In this document: in pieces, positions 1 through 8,558 of the stretch
Numbering within the stretch: the stretch's first letter is position 1
How the letters are laid out: every line of letters starts with the position of its first letter
Source: Bacteroidales bacterium
Lineage (GTDB): Bacteria > Bacteroidota > Bacteroidia > Bacteroidales > B18-G4
Direction of reading: 5' to 3'
Length of the DNA stretch: 46,203 bases
Assembly: GCA_018400295.1 (NCBI GenBank)
Contig: JAGYMZ010000019.1
Coordinates: forward strand, 1 to 46,203
The notes under the pieces: model-generated
The model's input: only the letters and a program-made list of their open reading frames with translations
Database searches by the model: none
What the model was told of the DNA's origin: nothing
Translations under genes and position numbers: made by a program

Positions 1-6
1 ATGGGT

Positions 7-23
7 CCAGGGTTCTACCCTGG
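7..23. repeat. Short perfect palindrome at window start
   Basis: CCAGGGT and ACCCTGG form a 7-bp stem around a TCT loop. No T-run follows, so it is not a convincing terminator. It lies in the 83 bases before cbpA, which otherwise show no gene. It could be a dispersed palindrome or the end of an upstream unit; one copy cannot tell. Confidence 0.35.
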
Positions 24-83
24 GGTTAAATACCGTTTATATATGGTGTGGTTGGCATTTTTTTTGCGTAAGACCGGATAGAT

Positions 84-1013
84 ATGGAATATAAAGATTA
101 TTATAAAATTTTGGGCGTTGATAAGAACGCCACCCAGGACGATATTAAGAAAGCTTACCGGAAGATGGCCATGAAATATCATCCGGATAAGAACCCCGGG
201 AACAGTGTGGCGGAGGAAAAATTCAAGGAGGTTTCCGAAGCCTATGAGATCATAGGCAAGCCGGAAAACCGCAAGAAATATGATGAACTGGGGGCGAACT
301 GGAAACAATACGAACAGGCCGGGGCCTATGCCAATCAGTCAGGTGCAGGGCGTGCCCGTACCGGGGGCTTTGGCCAGTTTATGGATTATGATGACCTTTT
401 TGGCGGTGCGGGTGGCTTTTCGGACTTTTTTGAAACTTTTTTTGGCGGGGATGCCTTCAGAAGCCGGCAGGGTGGCCGGAGCGATCAACGGGAATGGGCT
501 TCCCCGGGGCAGGATTATGAAGCCCGGCTGGATATTGATCTGAATCAGGCATATTTTGGAACCGCTGCCATGTTTGAGCTGAATGGCCAGAAGATAAAGA
601 TCAACATCAAACCCGGGGTAAGGAATGGTCAGATTCTTCGTGTCCGTGGCAAAGGCGGTGCAGGTGCCGGCGGTGGAAAACGGGGCCATCTTTATATCAA
701 GGTTCGTGTGAAACCGGACCGTATGTTTGAACGCAAGGGAAATGATCTGCATACCCGGATGGATGTGGATCTTTATACGGCCATACTGGGGGGTAAATCT
801 ACCCTTCAGACCATGGACCGGACGTTGTCCGTTACATTGCCGCCTGAAACTAAAAACGGCCATGTTTTCCGGATAAAAGGTAAGGGAATGCCCGTATATG
901 GGAAAAAAGACACATACGGGGACCTGTATGCCAGGGTGAACATCCTCATTCCCGGAAACCTGTCGGAAAAAGAAAAGGAGTTGTTCAGGAAATTAAAAGA
1001 AATCAGGAAATGA
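84..1013 (+). CDS. cbpA: DnaJ-family co-chaperone / curved-DNA-binding protein CbpA
   Basis: This is a 309-residue J-domain protein. The J domain covers about residues 4-70, with the HPD triad at 33-35 that stimulates DnaK ATPase. A Gly/Phe-rich linker (about 75-135) follows, then two C-terminal beta-sandwich substrate domains (about 145-300). The DnaJ zinc finger (CxxCxGxG repeats) is absent, which separates CbpA from true DnaJ. It is expected to act in the cytoplasm with DnaK and, by family knowledge, may bind curved DNA. The ATG at 84 gives the canonical start immediately before the J domain. The next gene starts one base after the stop, so the two are probably translated together. Family assignment is secure; any DNA-binding role is only inferred from homologues. 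Confidence 0.93.
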   Translation: MEYKDYYKILGVDKNATQDDIKKAYRKMAMKYHPDKNPGNSVAEEKFKEVSEAYEIIGKPENRKKYDELGANWKQYEQAGAYANQSGAGRARTGGFGQFMDYDDLFGGAGGFSDFFETFFGGDAFRSRQGGRSDQREWASPGQDYEARLDIDLNQAYFGTAAMFELNGQKIKINIKPGVRNGQILRVRGKGGAGAGGGKRGHLYIKVRVKPDRMFERKGNDLHTRMDVDLYTAILGGKSTLQTMDRTLSVTLPPETKNGHVFRIKGKGMPVYGKKDTYGDLYARVNILIPGNLSEKEKELFRKLKEIRK

Positions 1014-1014
1014 T

Positions 1015-1359
1015 ATGCGTGCCTTGATCCCCTATAATGAGTTTTTGTTCGAGTCCCTGCAGGATTTTATGGATGCATTATCCACCAGGGAATTGCGTTG
1101 TTATGCCAGCGATTTTATACCGGATTTTGATATGGATGTGCTGTTGTTCGACGAAGCAGTGGAAAGAGCCATACGGTCCTGCAGGTCGCAGGGCATACCG
1201 CCGTATATCCATTTTAAAAAAATATACAGGTATTCCGGGGATGCGCTGGAAGCCGACTGGAAATTATCTCCCCTGGGTTGTTACCTGATACTTATCAATG
1301 CGGATCCATCCAATCCGTTGATCGCCAGATTCCAAACCTCTCTGATCATTAAAGATTGA
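1015..1359 (+). CDS. Small protein coupled to cbpA, with a DinD/BRO-like C-terminal segment
   Basis: This 114-residue acidic protein starts one base after the cbpA stop, the place where the modulator gene cbpM sits in many bacteria. No MerR-like CbpM helix-turn-helix is visible. Near the C-terminus the segment LSPLGCYLILINADPSNP resembles the motif of DinD (DNA-damage-inducible protein D) and related phage-antirepressor proteins, in which an SxxxCYLI...NGDP...P segment is conserved. The N-terminal half is rich in Asp, Phe and Glu and has no recognised motif. A role as a CbpA partner is an inference from gene order alone. It could equally be a stand-alone domain of the DinD/BRO superfamily. 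That the gene is real is well supported by its coupling; its function is unknown. Confidence 0.7.
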   Translation: MRALIPYNEFLFESLQDFMDALSTRELRCYASDFIPDFDMDVLLFDEAVERAIRSCRSQGIPPYIHFKKIYRYSGDALEADWKLSPLGCYLILINADPSNPLIARFQTSLIIKD

Positions 1360-1510
1360 ATGCCGTTAACTGATCCGGCAGCCCCTTTGTCTGATTTTCC
1401 CTTTGATCCGACGTTATGAACTGCGTATTTTGAAGGATGCCAAAATCTTTTCCTTCCCTGGCAGATTTGCCGGTTCCATGGGAGAATGACGGCAAGTTAA
1501 AAATAATGTA

Positions 1511-1518
1511 TAATTTTG
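1511..1518 (+). promoter_or_regulatory. -7 box TAATTTTG before the TonB-dependent receptor
   Basis: TAATTTTG matches the Bacteroidota -7 consensus TAnnTTTG and lies about 30 bases before the chosen start at 1549. No good -33 TTG is found 19-22 bases upstream, so the promoter may be weak or activator-dependent. The rest of the 1360-1548 gap shows no gene or hairpin. Confidence 0.45.
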
Positions 1519-1548
1519 TGCGTTCAATAGCCATTAATGACCGATCCT

Positions 1549-3858
1549 ATGAACAGACACTTTTTGCACCTTCCAAGGCTGTTATTGCTTGCCCTGATGT
1601 TTATGCTTTTTGCCTCTACTCTGATGTCCCAGACAGGCGGCATCCGTGGATTTGTTTATGAGGAGGAAACGGGCGAACCTGTGATATTTACCAATGTTTA
1701 CCTTGCGAAAACGACCTTCGGGGCTGCCACTGATGTCAATGGTTTTTATGCCATTACACAGATCCCTCCCGGGGATTATGATCTGATGGTCACGTACCTG
1801 GGATATGATAGCTTGCGCATACCTGTTACGGTTCATGCCGATGCGTTCATTGATAAAAATCTGTATCTGACAAAAAAATCCTTTACCCTGGACGTGGTCA
1901 ATGTGTCGGCAGAACGCCAGGAAGCACGCACGGAAACAAAAACATCGGTCATCAAGCTCACCCCCAAACAGATCACTCAGTTGCCAAGCATTGGCGGACA
2001 ACCCGATCTGGCCCAGTACCTTCAGGTATTGCCCGGTGTAATATTTACCGGGGATCAGGGCGGACAGCTGTACATCCGTGGCGGATCACCCATTCAAAAT
2101 AAGGTATTGCTTGATGGAATGACCATCTACAATCCTTTTCATTCCATTGGCTTATTTTCTGTTTTTGAAACGGATATTATCCGGAATGCAGATATTTTTA
2201 CCGGGGGCTTCGGTGCGGAGTATGGCGGCAGGCTCTCATCCATCATGGACATTACGACCCGTGACGGCAACAAGCGAAGAATTTCCGGTAAGGCCGGGGC
2301 CAGCACCTTTGGTTCCCGCCTGCTTCTGGAAGGTCCCATTTCCCGGCCAAAAAGTGAAGGAAGGGGTGGGGCTACGTTTATTCTCTCTGCCAAAAATTCC
2401 TACCTGGAACAATCCTCAAAGATCTTTTACGATTATGTGGATGAGGACGGCTTGCCTTTTAATTTCACGGATCTCTACGGCAAGGTATCGATATACGGGG
2501 AAAATGGCAGTAAGATCAATTTCTTCGGGTTTCATTTTGACGATAAAGTGAATAATTATCAGTCCATTGCCAATTTCAACTGGAAATCCTTTGGTGGCGG
2601 ATCCAATTTTGTGATCATACCCGGAAGGTCCCCCGTTCTGATAGAAGGGCATGTGGCATATTCCTCCTACGAGATCCAGCTTCAGGATGAGAATTTCCCG
2701 ACCCGTGAAAGCGAAGTGAACGGTTTTTCCATGGGGATGAATTTTAATTATTTTTTGGGCAAAGACCAGTTTTGGTATGGGATCGAACTGAGCGGATATA
2801 AAACCGACCTCTACTATGTTAATGAAGCGTTGGCGGTTATTAACCCTTCTCCGGAATTTACAACCGAACTGGGGATGTTTTTTAAATATAAGAAGACCCT
2901 TGGAAAAGTGATCCTGGAGCCCAGTTTCCGCCTGCAGTGGTACGCAACCCTTTCTGATGTATCTCCGGAACCCCGGCTGGCTGTGAAATATAATGCAACC
3001 GACCGCCTCAGGTTTAAATTTGCCGGCGGGCTCTATTCCCAGTCGCTGATCAGCGGGAGCTCAGACAGGGATGTGGTCAATCTGTTTTACTCATTCATCT
3101 CCGGAAGGGTGGACCATCCACCCACATTTGATGGCAAGGACATTAAAAACGAATACCAGTCGGCCCAGCATGCCATCCTCGGCTCAGAGATCGATGTGGC
3201 AAGGAATTTGACACTGAACGTCGAAGGGTATTATAAGAATTTTTCCCAGGTGTTTAACCTCAACCGCAATAAGATATTGAATTCCGATCCGGATTTTATT
3301 GTTGAGCAGGGGGATGCCGAGGGTGTTGACCTGACCCTGAAATGGGACTGGAAAAACTTCCATCTCTGGGGTGTTTATTCTTTTGCATATGTCAACCGGT
3401 ATTATGAAAACCTGGAAGGGGAAGTTGAAAAATATTCCCCCCATTTTGACCGCCGTCACAACATGAATCTGGTCGGGACCTATCGTTTTGGAGGCAATTT
3501 GTTATGGGAGGCCAGTGCCCGGTGGAATTTCGGGACCGGTTTCCCTTTTACACAAAATCAGGGCTTCTATGAAAAGATCCCGTTCACCAATGGTATTTAT
3601 ACAGATTTTACGGGTGAAAATGGTGATCTTGCAGTGATTCTGGCTGGTCTCAACGAATCACGCCTGCCCGATTATCACCGGCTGGACCTCGACCTCAAAC
3701 GCCGTTTTATTCTGGGCGACCACGCAAGTCTTGAAGTCAACGTAAGTGTGACCAACGTTTATGATAGAAAGAATGTATTCTATGTAAACCGGATCAAGGA
3801 TGAGATCGTATATCAGCTTCCTGTGTTGCCCAGCATGGGACTTTCCTTATCGTTCTAG
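1549..3858 (+). CDS. TonB-dependent outer-membrane receptor with CarboxypepD_reg-like domain
   Basis: An outer-membrane active-transport receptor of about 769 residues. A Sec signal peptide rich in Leu/Met ends near the sequence SQTGG. A carboxypeptidase-regulatory-like beta domain follows (about 30-115: GFVYEEETGEPV, then an NGFYAI turn). A TonB plug follows (about 130-240), including QLYIRGGSP and LLDGMTIYNP. A long beta-barrel ends in a terminal Phe, the usual signal for the BAM assembly machine. At about 770 residues it is shorter than SusC-type glycan importers (about 1000), and no SusD gene is adjacent, so a glycan role is unlikely. The substrate is unknown. Start 1549 is preferred because it places the basic Arg/His stretch just before the hydrophobic core; the ATG at 1537 is an in-frame alternative. 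The lipoprotein peptidase gene starts 10 bases after the stop, so the two may share a transcript. Confidence 0.9.
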   Translation: MNRHFLHLPRLLLLALMFMLFASTLMSQTGGIRGFVYEEETGEPVIFTNVYLAKTTFGAATDVNGFYAITQIPPGDYDLMVTYLGYDSLRIPVTVHADAFIDKNLYLTKKSFTLDVVNVSAERQEARTETKTSVIKLTPKQITQLPSIGGQPDLAQYLQVLPGVIFTGDQGGQLYIRGGSPIQNKVLLDGMTIYNPFHSIGLFSVFETDIIRNADIFTGGFGAEYGGRLSSIMDITTRDGNKRRISGKAGASTFGSRLLLEGPISRPKSEGRGGATFILSAKNSYLEQSSKIFYDYVDEDGLPFNFTDLYGKVSIYGENGSKINFFGFHFDDKVNNYQSIANFNWKSFGGGSNFVIIPGRSPVLIEGHVAYSSYEIQLQDENFPTRESEVNGFSMGMNFNYFLGKDQFWYGIELSGYKTDLYYVNEALAVINPSPEFTTELGMFFKYKKTLGKVILEPSFRLQWYATLSDVSPEPRLAVKYNATDRLRFKFAGGLYSQSLISGSSDRDVVNLFYSFISGRVDHPPTFDGKDIKNEYQSAQHAILGSEIDVARNLTLNVEGYYKNFSQVFNLNRNKILNSDPDFIVEQGDAEGVDLTLKWDWKNFHLWGVYSFAYVNRYYENLEGEVEKYSPHFDRRHNMNLVGTYRFGGNLLWEASARWNFGTGFPFTQNQGFYEKIPFTNGIYTDFTGENGDLAVILAGLNESRLPDYHRLDLDLKRRFILGDHASLEVNVSVTNVYDRKNVFYVNRIKDEIVYQLPVLPSMGLSLSF

Positions 3859-3868
3859 ATTTGCATAT

Positions 3869-6007
3869 ATGAAACCAGCGTATTTTTCCGGAACCTTTTT
3901 CATGGCCGGCTTGGCTTCTGTCGCAATGTTTTCTGCCTGTATCCGCAATACAAATAATGTAAACCGTATGGAACCCCCAATTGCACAAAAACAACCCAAA
4001 GAACTCATCCAACATAACGATAAACGGATTGACCCTTATTATTGGATGCGGGACAGGGACAATCCGGATGTCCTGGAATACCTCAGGGCCGAAAATTCGT
4101 ATACCCGTGCTGTGCTGGAAAATACCGGGGCAATGCAGGATACGATCTTCCATGAGATCGTGGGCCGTATCAAGCCGACGGATATGACCGTGCCGTATTT
4201 CCTGAACGGGTATTATTATTATACCCGTTACGAGGATGGAAAGGAATACCCGGTCTATTGCCGCAAAAAAGGCAGTCCCGGTAACGAGGAAGAGGTTATG
4301 CTGGATGGAAATGCCATGGCGGAAGGTCATGATTACTTTATGCTGACGGGCCTGAATGTCAGTCCGGACAATACCATGCTCTCTTATGGCATAGATACCG
4401 TAAGCCGGCGCAAGTATACCCTGTATGTAAAAGACCTGGAAACCGGTGAGGTCCTTCCGGACCGCATTCCCAACACCACGGGGCATGCTGCCTGGGGCAA
4501 TGATAACCAGACCCTTTTTTATACCCTGAAAAATGAACATACGCTCCGCCCGGAAATGGTATTCCGGCATACCCTGGGAAACCGGCCGGAAAGCGATGAG
4601 ATGGTCTTTCATGAAAAGGATGAAACCTATACCACCGTCGTATTCAATTCCAAGTCGAGGCAATATATCCTCATCGGTTCCTTCAGCACATTGTCGACGG
4701 AATACCGTTATCTGGACGCCGGGAGCCCTGCAGCGGATTTTCAAGTGTTTCAGCCCCGGCAAAAAGGTCTTGAATATTTTATCAAACATTACAAAGGCCA
4801 TTTTTACATCCGTACAAATTACCATGCGCAAAACTTCCGTTTCATGAAAACACCGGTTCATAAAACCCGGCTGGATAACTGGGAGGAGGTAATACCCCAC
4901 CGGGATGATGTGTTGCTGGAAGATTTTGAGATCTTTCGCAATTTCCTGGCCATCAATGAGCGCAGGGAAGGACTGACGCATATACGGATCATGGGCTGGG
5001 ATACGAATGAAGATTATTATCTTGAATTCAATGATCCCGCGTATGTTGCTTATTTTTCGAACAACCCGGAATTTGATACGGATGTGCTCAGATATGGGTA
5101 TACTTCCCTGACCATTCCGACTTCCATATACGATCATCACATGAAAACCCGTGAAAAGCACCTCATGAAGAGACAGGAAGTCCTTGGCGGCTACTGCCCG
5201 GAGGATTATACATCCGAACGGGTTTTTGCTGTGGCCGGGGATGGAATGCAAATCCCGGTATCCATGGTGTATAAAAAAGGGCTTAGAAAAGATGGTACGG
5301 ATCCGATGCTTCTCGTTGGGTATGGGTCATACGGAAACAGTTATGATCCCTTTTTCAGTCCGGCCAGACTGAGTTTGCTGGACCGCGGGTTTATTTTTGC
5401 CATTGCACATGTCCGGGGTGGTGAGGAAATGGGAAGGCAATGGTATGAAGATGGCAAGCTCCTGAATAAGAAAAATACGTTTACGGATTTTATTGCCTGT
5501 GCCAGGCATTTGGTTCATACGCATTATACTTCGCCGGAAAGGTTATTTATCATGGGTGGCAGTGCCGGGGGGTTGCTGATCGGTGCGGTGATAAATATGG
5601 AGCCGGACCTGTTCCGGGGTGCGGTTGCCGCCGTGCCTTTTGTGGATGTGGTGACAACCATGCTGGATGAAAGCATCCCCCTTACTACCGGTGAATATGA
5701 CGAGTGGGGCGATCCGCGAAAAAAAGAACATTATGATCATATGCTTTCCTATTCACCCTACGATAACGTCACCCGGCAGGATTACCCCAACCTGCTTGTT
5801 ACCACAGGCCTGCACGACTCCCAGGTGCAATACTGGGAACCGGCCAAATGGGTTGCAAAACTGCGGGATATGAAAACGGATGATCGCATGCTTTTGCTTT
5901 GGACGAATATGGAATATGGTCATGGAGGGGCTTCCGGACGCTTCCGCCGGTTTAAGGAAACCGCAATGGAGTATGCGTTTATGCTCAACCTCCTTGACGC
6001 CCATTGA
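3869..6007 (+). CDS. ptrB: Oligopeptidase B (S9 prolyl oligopeptidase family), predicted lipoprotein
   Basis: A serine peptidase of 712 residues that cleaves short peptides, classically after Arg/Lys. The N-terminal part is a seven-bladed propeller; the C-terminal third is the alpha/beta-hydrolase domain. The catalytic triad is visible: Ser565 in GGSAGG, Asp650 in GLHDSQVQYWEP and His685 in YGHGGASGRF. All are arranged as in PtrB, whose hallmark GGSAGGLL is present. The chosen ATG gives a hydrophobic leader with a lipobox ending SAC (Cys24), so the enzyme is probably exported and lipid-anchored, unlike cytoplasmic E. coli PtrB. The frame stays open upstream to 3800, but that start would bury the leader within the receptor gene. 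With the receptor upstream, it may process imported or periplasmic peptides (inference). Confidence 0.92.
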   Translation: MKPAYFSGTFFMAGLASVAMFSACIRNTNNVNRMEPPIAQKQPKELIQHNDKRIDPYYWMRDRDNPDVLEYLRAENSYTRAVLENTGAMQDTIFHEIVGRIKPTDMTVPYFLNGYYYYTRYEDGKEYPVYCRKKGSPGNEEEVMLDGNAMAEGHDYFMLTGLNVSPDNTMLSYGIDTVSRRKYTLYVKDLETGEVLPDRIPNTTGHAAWGNDNQTLFYTLKNEHTLRPEMVFRHTLGNRPESDEMVFHEKDETYTTVVFNSKSRQYILIGSFSTLSTEYRYLDAGSPAADFQVFQPRQKGLEYFIKHYKGHFYIRTNYHAQNFRFMKTPVHKTRLDNWEEVIPHRDDVLLEDFEIFRNFLAINERREGLTHIRIMGWDTNEDYYLEFNDPAYVAYFSNNPEFDTDVLRYGYTSLTIPTSIYDHHMKTREKHLMKRQEVLGGYCPEDYTSERVFAVAGDGMQIPVSMVYKKGLRKDGTDPMLLVGYGSYGNSYDPFFSPARLSLLDRGFIFAIAHVRGGEEMGRQWYEDGKLLNKKNTFTDFIACARHLVHTHYTSPERLFIMGGSAGGLLIGAVINMEPDLFRGAVAAVPFVDVVTTMLDESIPLTTGEYDEWGDPRKKEHYDHMLSYSPYDNVTRQDYPNLLVTTGLHDSQVQYWEPAKWVAKLRDMKTDDRMLLLWTNMEYGHGGASGRFRRFKETAMEYAFMLNLLDAH

Positions 6008-6098
6008 CACGGATGCCGGAGACAGGGCCGGGTTAACGGTTGATAACAACATGCCGGGCCGGTTGTCCGGTACAGGTTCACGGGGAATTAGACCTTTG

Positions 6099-6812
6099 TC
6101 ATGCTTTTTCCCTGCTGTTCTCCTCCAGCCGGAACCCGGTTCCGTGTATGTTCTTTATGGAAAGGGAAGGGTCGGAGGATAAATATTTCCTGAGCTTCAC
6201 AATGAATACATCCATGCTACGGCCGATAAAATAATCGTCCTCCCCCCAAATGGTCTTTAATGCATATTCCCGTGTGATGATCTCATTTTTATGTTCGCAC
6301 AGTAGTTTCAGTAAAGCCGTTTCTTTGCGCGTCAATATCCGTTTCGTGTCCCCGGAGATCAACAACATGTTGGCTGGATCGAACCTGAAGCCCCCCAGGT
6401 TATAAACCGGTTTTGCCGGGGGTGGGGGATGTGGGCCGGCCATGGTCTGGCATCTGCGCAGTATGGCTTCGATCCGCAGGCTAAGTTCTTCCGTGCTGAA
6501 GGGTTTCGTAATATAATCATCGCAACCTGTTTTGAATCCCTTCAAACGGTCTTCCTTCAATGATTTGGCCGTCAGGAAAATGATGGGCACCTTTTCATCT
6601 ATATGCCGGATCTCCCGCGCCAGGGTAAACCCGTCTTTTTTCGGCATCATGACATCCAGGATGCACAGGTCGTAATGCCCGGCCTGAAAGACAGATATCC
6701 CTTCCTGTCCGTCCTTGCAGGATGTCACCTTATATTTCAGTATCTCCAGGTAATCCTGAAGCACCGTGCTGAGGTTTGGGTCGTCTTCTACGAGTAATAT
6801 CCTTGCTTTCAT
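6099..6812 (-). CDS. OmpR/PhoB-family DNA-binding response regulator
   Basis: A two-domain response regulator of 237 residues. The receiver domain (1-120) has the acidic pair Asp10/Asp11, phospho-acceptor Asp53 in LDVMMPKKDG, Thr81 and Lys103 in ITKPFS. A short Pro/His linker follows. The winged-helix effector domain (about 135-230) includes LTRKETALLKLL and the DVFIVKLRKYL recognition region typical of OmpR/PhoB proteins. It lies 35 bases downstream of the histidine kinase on the same strand and is its evident partner, resembling Bacteroides RprY/RprX (established family similarity, not proven orthology). Its likely targets include the phased TTAAC repeats at 8141-8178. It is convergent with ptrB; the 91-base gap shows no strong terminator. 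Confidence 0.95.
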   Translation of the reverse strand: MKARILLVEDDPNLSTVLQDYLEILKYKVTSCKDGQEGISVFQAGHYDLCILDVMMPKKDGFTLAREIRHIDEKVPIIFLTAKSLKEDRLKGFKTGCDDYITKPFSTEELSLRIEAILRRCQTMAGPHPPPPAKPVYNLGGFRFDPANMLLISGDTKRILTRKETALLKLLCEHKNEIITREYALKTIWGEDDYFIGRSMDVFIVKLRKYLSSDPSLSIKNIHGTGFRLEENSREKA

Positions 6813-6847
6813 AATCGTTGTTTAATTGTTCATCCCCGGTCTGCCAT

Positions 6848-8119
6848 TCATGCCACCGGCATGTACACCCGGAAAGTACTGCCTTTTCCCGGTTCACTTT
6901 CCAGTTTTATTTTTCCCCCGTGGGCTTCCGTCATGGTTTTCGCATAATGGAGCCCGATGCCAAACCCTTTCACATCGTGGAGGTCGCCGGTAGGGACCCG
7001 GTACATTTTTTTAAATACCTGTTTCTGGTTTTCTTTACGGATGCCGATGCCGTTATCCCGTATGCAGATCTCAATCCACCCGTTAACATTGGATGTGCTG
7101 ATGAGGATCTCCGGTTTTTCCGGGGAATATTTTATGGCATTGTCGATAATATTGGATAAAATGCCCGAAAAGTGGTTTTTATCGGCCATCACCCGATCGG
7201 GCCGCGCATCCAAATGTGTCCGTATATCCCCCTTTTTATCCCTGACATACATGCGAAACCCCGGCAGCAGTTGCCGGATCACTGAATGTACCGACACTTC
7301 CTTTTTATTGATGTTCATTGCTTCATGGTCCAGCACGGATAACTGCAATATATGATCCACCTGTTCCCTGAGCCGGTTGTTCTCATCCAGGATGATGCGG
7401 GCATAACGGCCAACTTTTTCGGGCGAGGATATGATGTCCTGTTTTTCCAGCATTTCGCCGGTTATATTAATGGTCGACAGGGGTGTTTTGAACTCATGTG
7501 TGATGTTGTTTATGAAATCCGATTTGATGAGCGATAATTTCTTCTGCCTCAGTAAATTTGACAGGAGATAAAAGTAACCGGCGATAACCATGATGCTGAA
7601 AGCGGCGGACAGGATCATCCAAAAAGCCGCATTTTTCAATACAAGCCCGGAGGTATTCGGGATATACATGCTGAGCATGTATACATCCGGACGATACAGA
7701 CAGGTAAGGTTGATCTGATGCGGCGAATTCAGGATCCCGGTTCTGTAATCTGCATATTTACCCATGACAAACACCGAGTCCTGACTGCTGTATACGGCAT
7801 ATGCATAGCTCCGGCCAATATCCAGTCCGGAAAATGCACACCGGATCAGTGAATCCAGGATTGCAGGATCAAGGATCTCTTCTATGGGTTTTTCCGACAG
7901 CAAATGGCCGTTGCAGGGTGAGGATATGTATTGTGATGAAGCGACCAGCTGATGATCGAACATTTTGTTGGATACGGTGTTCAGGGCTACGTTCACATGA
8001 TTGTAAAACAGGTCTTTCTTAAGGTCTATGGCCCGCTTAACCCAATATCCCTGGGTGATGAGGATCCCTAAAAATGCCAGGCTGGTGACGATGATCAATA
8101 GGTTCAGTTTTCTTTTCAT
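6848..8119 (-). CDS. Membrane sensor histidine kinase (RprX-like)
   Basis: A bacterial sensor kinase of 423 residues. Two membrane segments (about 6-26 and 165-187) enclose a periplasmic sensor domain with three Cys residues (69, 94, 140) of possible redox or disulfide interest. After the second membrane segment come the HisKA dimerisation helix, with phospho-acceptor His208 in NNITHEFKTP, and the HATPase_c domain with N-box NIIDNAIKYS, G1 DNGIGI and G2 GFGIGL. The kinase gene is first in the operon and its response regulator follows. It starts only 21 bases from the TTAAC repeat array, so autoregulation is plausible. The stimulus is unknown. The Cys residues make envelope or redox stress a reasonable guess only. 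Confidence 0.94.
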   Translation of the reverse strand: MKRKLNLLIIVTSLAFLGILITQGYWVKRAIDLKKDLFYNHVNVALNTVSNKMFDHQLVASSQYISSPCNGHLLSEKPIEEILDPAILDSLIRCAFSGLDIGRSYAYAVYSSQDSVFVMGKYADYRTGILNSPHQINLTCLYRPDVYMLSMYIPNTSGLVLKNAAFWMILSAAFSIMVIAGYFYLLSNLLRQKKLSLIKSDFINNITHEFKTPLSTINITGEMLEKQDIISSPEKVGRYARIILDENNRLREQVDHILQLSVLDHEAMNINKKEVSVHSVIRQLLPGFRMYVRDKKGDIRTHLDARPDRVMADKNHFSGILSNIIDNAIKYSPEKPEILISTSNVNGWIEICIRDNGIGIRKENQKQVFKKMYRVPTGDLHDVKGFGIGLHYAKTMTEAHGGKIKLESEPGKGSTFRVYMPVA

Positions 8120-8140
8120 GGGTTCCTTGTCCGGGGATTA

Positions 8141-8178
8141 TTTAACATATCGTTAACAGATGTTAACAAACAGTTAAC
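8141..8178. promoter_or_regulatory. Four helically phased TTAAC repeats (putative response-regulator operator)
   Basis: Hexamers TTTAAC (8141) and GTTAAC (8152, 8162, 8173) recur with spacings of 11, 10 and 11 bases, one DNA turn each. Tandem hexamers with 11-bp period are the binding pattern of OmpR/PhoB-family regulators, and TTAACA is close to the Bacillus PhoP box (established knowledge). The array sits between the kinase start (8119) and the exported-peptide gene (8244). Its last unit overlaps the place of a -33 element for the -7 box at 8201. Confidence 0.65.
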
Positions 8179-8200
8179 GCTATCAATATATGTTCGACCG

Positions 8201-8208
8201 TAAATTTG
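8201..8208 (+). promoter_or_regulatory. -7 box TAAATTTG before the Lys/Cys-rich exported peptide
   Basis: TAAATTTG is a perfect TAnnTTTG match 36 bases before the ATG. The expected -33 TTG is missing; the proximal GTTAAC repeat (8173-8178) occupies that position. This suggests an activator-dependent promoter. Confidence 0.6.
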
Positions 8209-8243
8209 TTAAAATTATAACCAATTTTTAAAAAATCAACACT

Positions 8244-8528
8244 ATGAAGAAATTATTTGCTGCTATAACACTCGTAACCTTTCTAATGTTCGGCGCATTT
8301 TCAATGCAAGCCGTTATGTCCGGAAACTTTGGCCAGGAGATCGTGAATGTGGACAAGACTCCTGATAAGGATAAAGATAAGAAAAAATCCAAAAAAGAAG
8401 AAGCGTGCAAAGATTCCAAAGATCCCAAAGAGAAGTGCAGGGAAGTGACAAGCAAGTGCTGTCACAAAGCCACGTTGAAAACGGATTGCAAAAAGGAAAA
8501 AACAAAAAAAGACGACGGAGAAAAATAA
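8244..8528 (+). CDS. Small exported Lys-rich, Cys-containing protein
   Basis: A 94-residue protein with a clear Sec signal peptide (MKKLFAAITLVTFLMFGAF, cleavage near residues 22-30). The mature part is extremely charged, with runs such as DKDKDKKKSKKEE and a Lys/Asp/Glu tail. Five Cys residues sit between, including a Cys-Cys-His group. No family is recognised. The Cys/His content could bind metal or form disulfides; the polybasic stretches could bind anionic polymers. It is divergent from the histidine kinase and probably controlled by it through the phased repeats. A strong terminator follows. Presence of a signal peptide, a -7 box and a terminator makes it a real gene; its role is unknown. 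Confidence 0.8.
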   Translation: MKKLFAAITLVTFLMFGAFSMQAVMSGNFGQEIVNVDKTPDKDKDKKKSKKEEACKDSKDPKEKCREVTSKCCHKATLKTDCKKEKTKKDDGEK

Positions 8529-8558
8529 AGATAGTTTTTCGTAATTAATTTGCTCTGG

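Noticed and set aside
3856..3863. TAGATTTG -7-like box at the stop of the TonB receptor gene
   Set aside because: It matches TAnnTTTG but the nearest TTG is 27 bases upstream, and the close operon spacing makes a separate promoter unnecessary.
3794..5251. Long minus-strand open frame (about 485 codons) inside ptrB
   Set aside because: It lies fully antisense to a clear catalytic gene and has no family motif; long antisense frames are common in genes with this codon bias.
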